64,000 nucleotides of DNA from Aliivibrio sp. S4MY1 (GTDB lineage: Bacteria; Pseudomonadota; Gammaproteobacteria; Enterobacterales; Vibrionaceae): NCBI RefSeq assembly GCF_028765545.1, contig NZ_JARACP010000001.1, positions 372,001 through 436,000 on the forward strand, given 5' to 3'. Below the pieces are notes generated by a model. That model saw only the letters and a program-made list of their open reading frames with translations. It was not told where the DNA came from and did no database searches. Positions within the stretch are counted from its first letter, which is position 1. Each line of letters begins with the position of its first letter. Both the position numbers and the translations under genes were made by a program. Shown piece after piece: positions 63,431 through 64,000 of this stretch.

Positions 63431-63696
63431 AAGGGTCATTAGATACAGAATTCAAAGTAAAACTTAAAAATATGATCCTTGAAGAGTGTGATAGAGAAGA
63501 GATCACCGCTGATGAATTGGCAGATGATGTGGAACTATTTTCTGATGAGAGCGGCTTAGAGCTTGATTCTGTTGATGGATTACAGATCTCTATGTTATTG
63601 CAGCGCCACTTTAATTTACGCTTGGTAGACCCGAAAGAGTTCCGCCGTATTGTCACAACGATTAATCATCTTGCTGATCACCTACAACCTGAATAA
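63427..63696 (+). CDS. Pathway-specific acyl carrier protein
   Basis: An 89-residue ACP with the phosphopantetheine Ser48 in LELDSVDGLQISMLLQRHF; the motif is DSVD rather than the DSLD of AcpP. It begins KGSLDTEFKVKLKNMILEE and has an acidic helix before the Ser. It overlaps the permease gene by 4 bases and the next ketosynthase gene by 1. It should carry acyl chains for the operon's ketosynthases rather than serve general fatty-acid synthesis. Confidence 0.9.
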   Translation: MKGSLDTEFKVKLKNMILEECDREEITADELADDVELFSDESGLELDSVDGLQISMLLQRHFNLRLVDPKEFRRIVTTINHLADHLQPE

Positions 63697-64000
63697 TGAC
63701 TATGATTACACTCCTTGGTGGTGAAGTGTTAAGTGCTCTTGGCAATAAAACACAACAACTGAATTTAATGAAAGCGGGAAAATACCTTACCGTTGATAAG
63801 TCGGTGAATGTATTTGAACAAGTAAAAACATTGCCTTATTACGCGATTCAGAATGACGGAAATTTTGAGACCTTGTTTGATCCTATTCCTCATTTAAAAG
63901 TATTGATCGCCTCTTTGCTTGAACAGCACAATCTGTCAGCTCAAGAGAGGGGGCGTTGTGGCTTATTTATCGGTTGTGCGGCTAATGATATCTCCTTAAT
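63696..64000 (+). CDS. Ketosynthase (aryl-polyene type), truncated by the window
   Basis: The frame starts at ATG 63696 (overlapping the ACP stop) and is open to the window end, giving 101 codons. The piece MTMITLLGGEVLSALGN, the PIPHLKVLIASLLEQ helix and RCGLFIGCAANDISL match the N-terminus of beta-ketoacyl synthases found in aryl-polyene clusters (ApeC/KS type), which have I-G-(S/C)-(S/A) after the first domain strand. Catalytic residues lie beyond the window, so whether it is active or a chain-length-factor-like partner cannot be told. Confidence 0.72.
   Translation, partial: MTMITLLGGEVLSALGNKTQQLNLMKAGKYLTVDKSVNVFEQVKTLPYYAIQNDGNFETLFDPIPHLKVLIASLLEQHNLSAQERGRCGLFIGCAANDISL

Overview
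The window looks like about 64 kb of the main chromosome of a low-GC member of the Vibrionaceae, most likely Aliivibrio (the Vibrio fischeri group). The evidence is AT-rich coding sequence, housekeeping proteins that closely resemble E. coli and Vibrio orthologues, a RelV-like alarmone synthetase, MetS/NSS transporter genes, and repeats bounded by ATACCAAT/ATTGGTAT. This is inferred from remembered family features; no search was run.

Layout, left to right. (1) 1-8.6 kb: folD, tRNA-Arg(TCT), selO, a DUF4136 lipoprotein, cspD divergent from clpS-clpA, then infA, bpt and aat on the minus strand. This is a protein-quality and N-degron neighbourhood: ClpS and ClpA read and degrade N-degrons, while Aat and Bpt create them. 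(2) 8.8-15.4 kb: aroA, cmk, rpsA, ihfB, lapA, lapB, pyrF, covering the shikimate pathway, nucleotides, ribosome, nucleoid and LPS control. (3) 15.5-29.4 kb: metG divergent from mrp, then udk, asmA, cobO, a SulP anion transporter, rne with a long hairpin-rich leader divergent from rluC, and a Maf-type pyrophosphatase. (4) 29.7-42 kb: the conserved yceD-rpmF-plsX-fabH-fabD-fabG-acpP-fabF-pabC-mltG-tmk-holB-tatD series, then ptsG. This is the type II fatty-acid operon with cell-wall and replication genes behind it. (5) 42-57.5 kb: more lineage-specific genes. These are a GST-like protein, an amino-acid NSS transporter with its 31-residue partner MetS, an outer-membrane barrel, a 29-residue membrane peptide, a RelV-like (p)ppGpp synthetase with an apparent signal peptide, tyrS, ygiQ, dcuC, an unknown membrane protein with a DUF4250 protein, metR divergent from metE, and a Pmp3/YqaE peptide.

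(6) 57.8-64 kb: the left part of a secondary-metabolite operon that runs off the window. All genes are on the plus strand with 1-8 base overlaps or very short gaps: a DarA-like protein, a DarB-like KASIII ketosynthase with a visible Cys-His-Asn triad, an unknown 138-residue protein, a BtrH/DUF4872 candidate acyl-ACP transferase, an ABC-2 exporter (ATPase and permease), a dedicated acyl carrier protein, and the start of a further ketosynthase. The gene set is that of dialkylresorcinol/aryl-polyene (flexirubin-like) clusters. It is the most interesting system here, although an aryl polyene cluster is already described for V. fischeri.

Most transcription units end in clear intrinsic terminators, which are listed with positions. 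Start codons were adjusted where an internal start with a better ribosome binding site or family alignment was visible.
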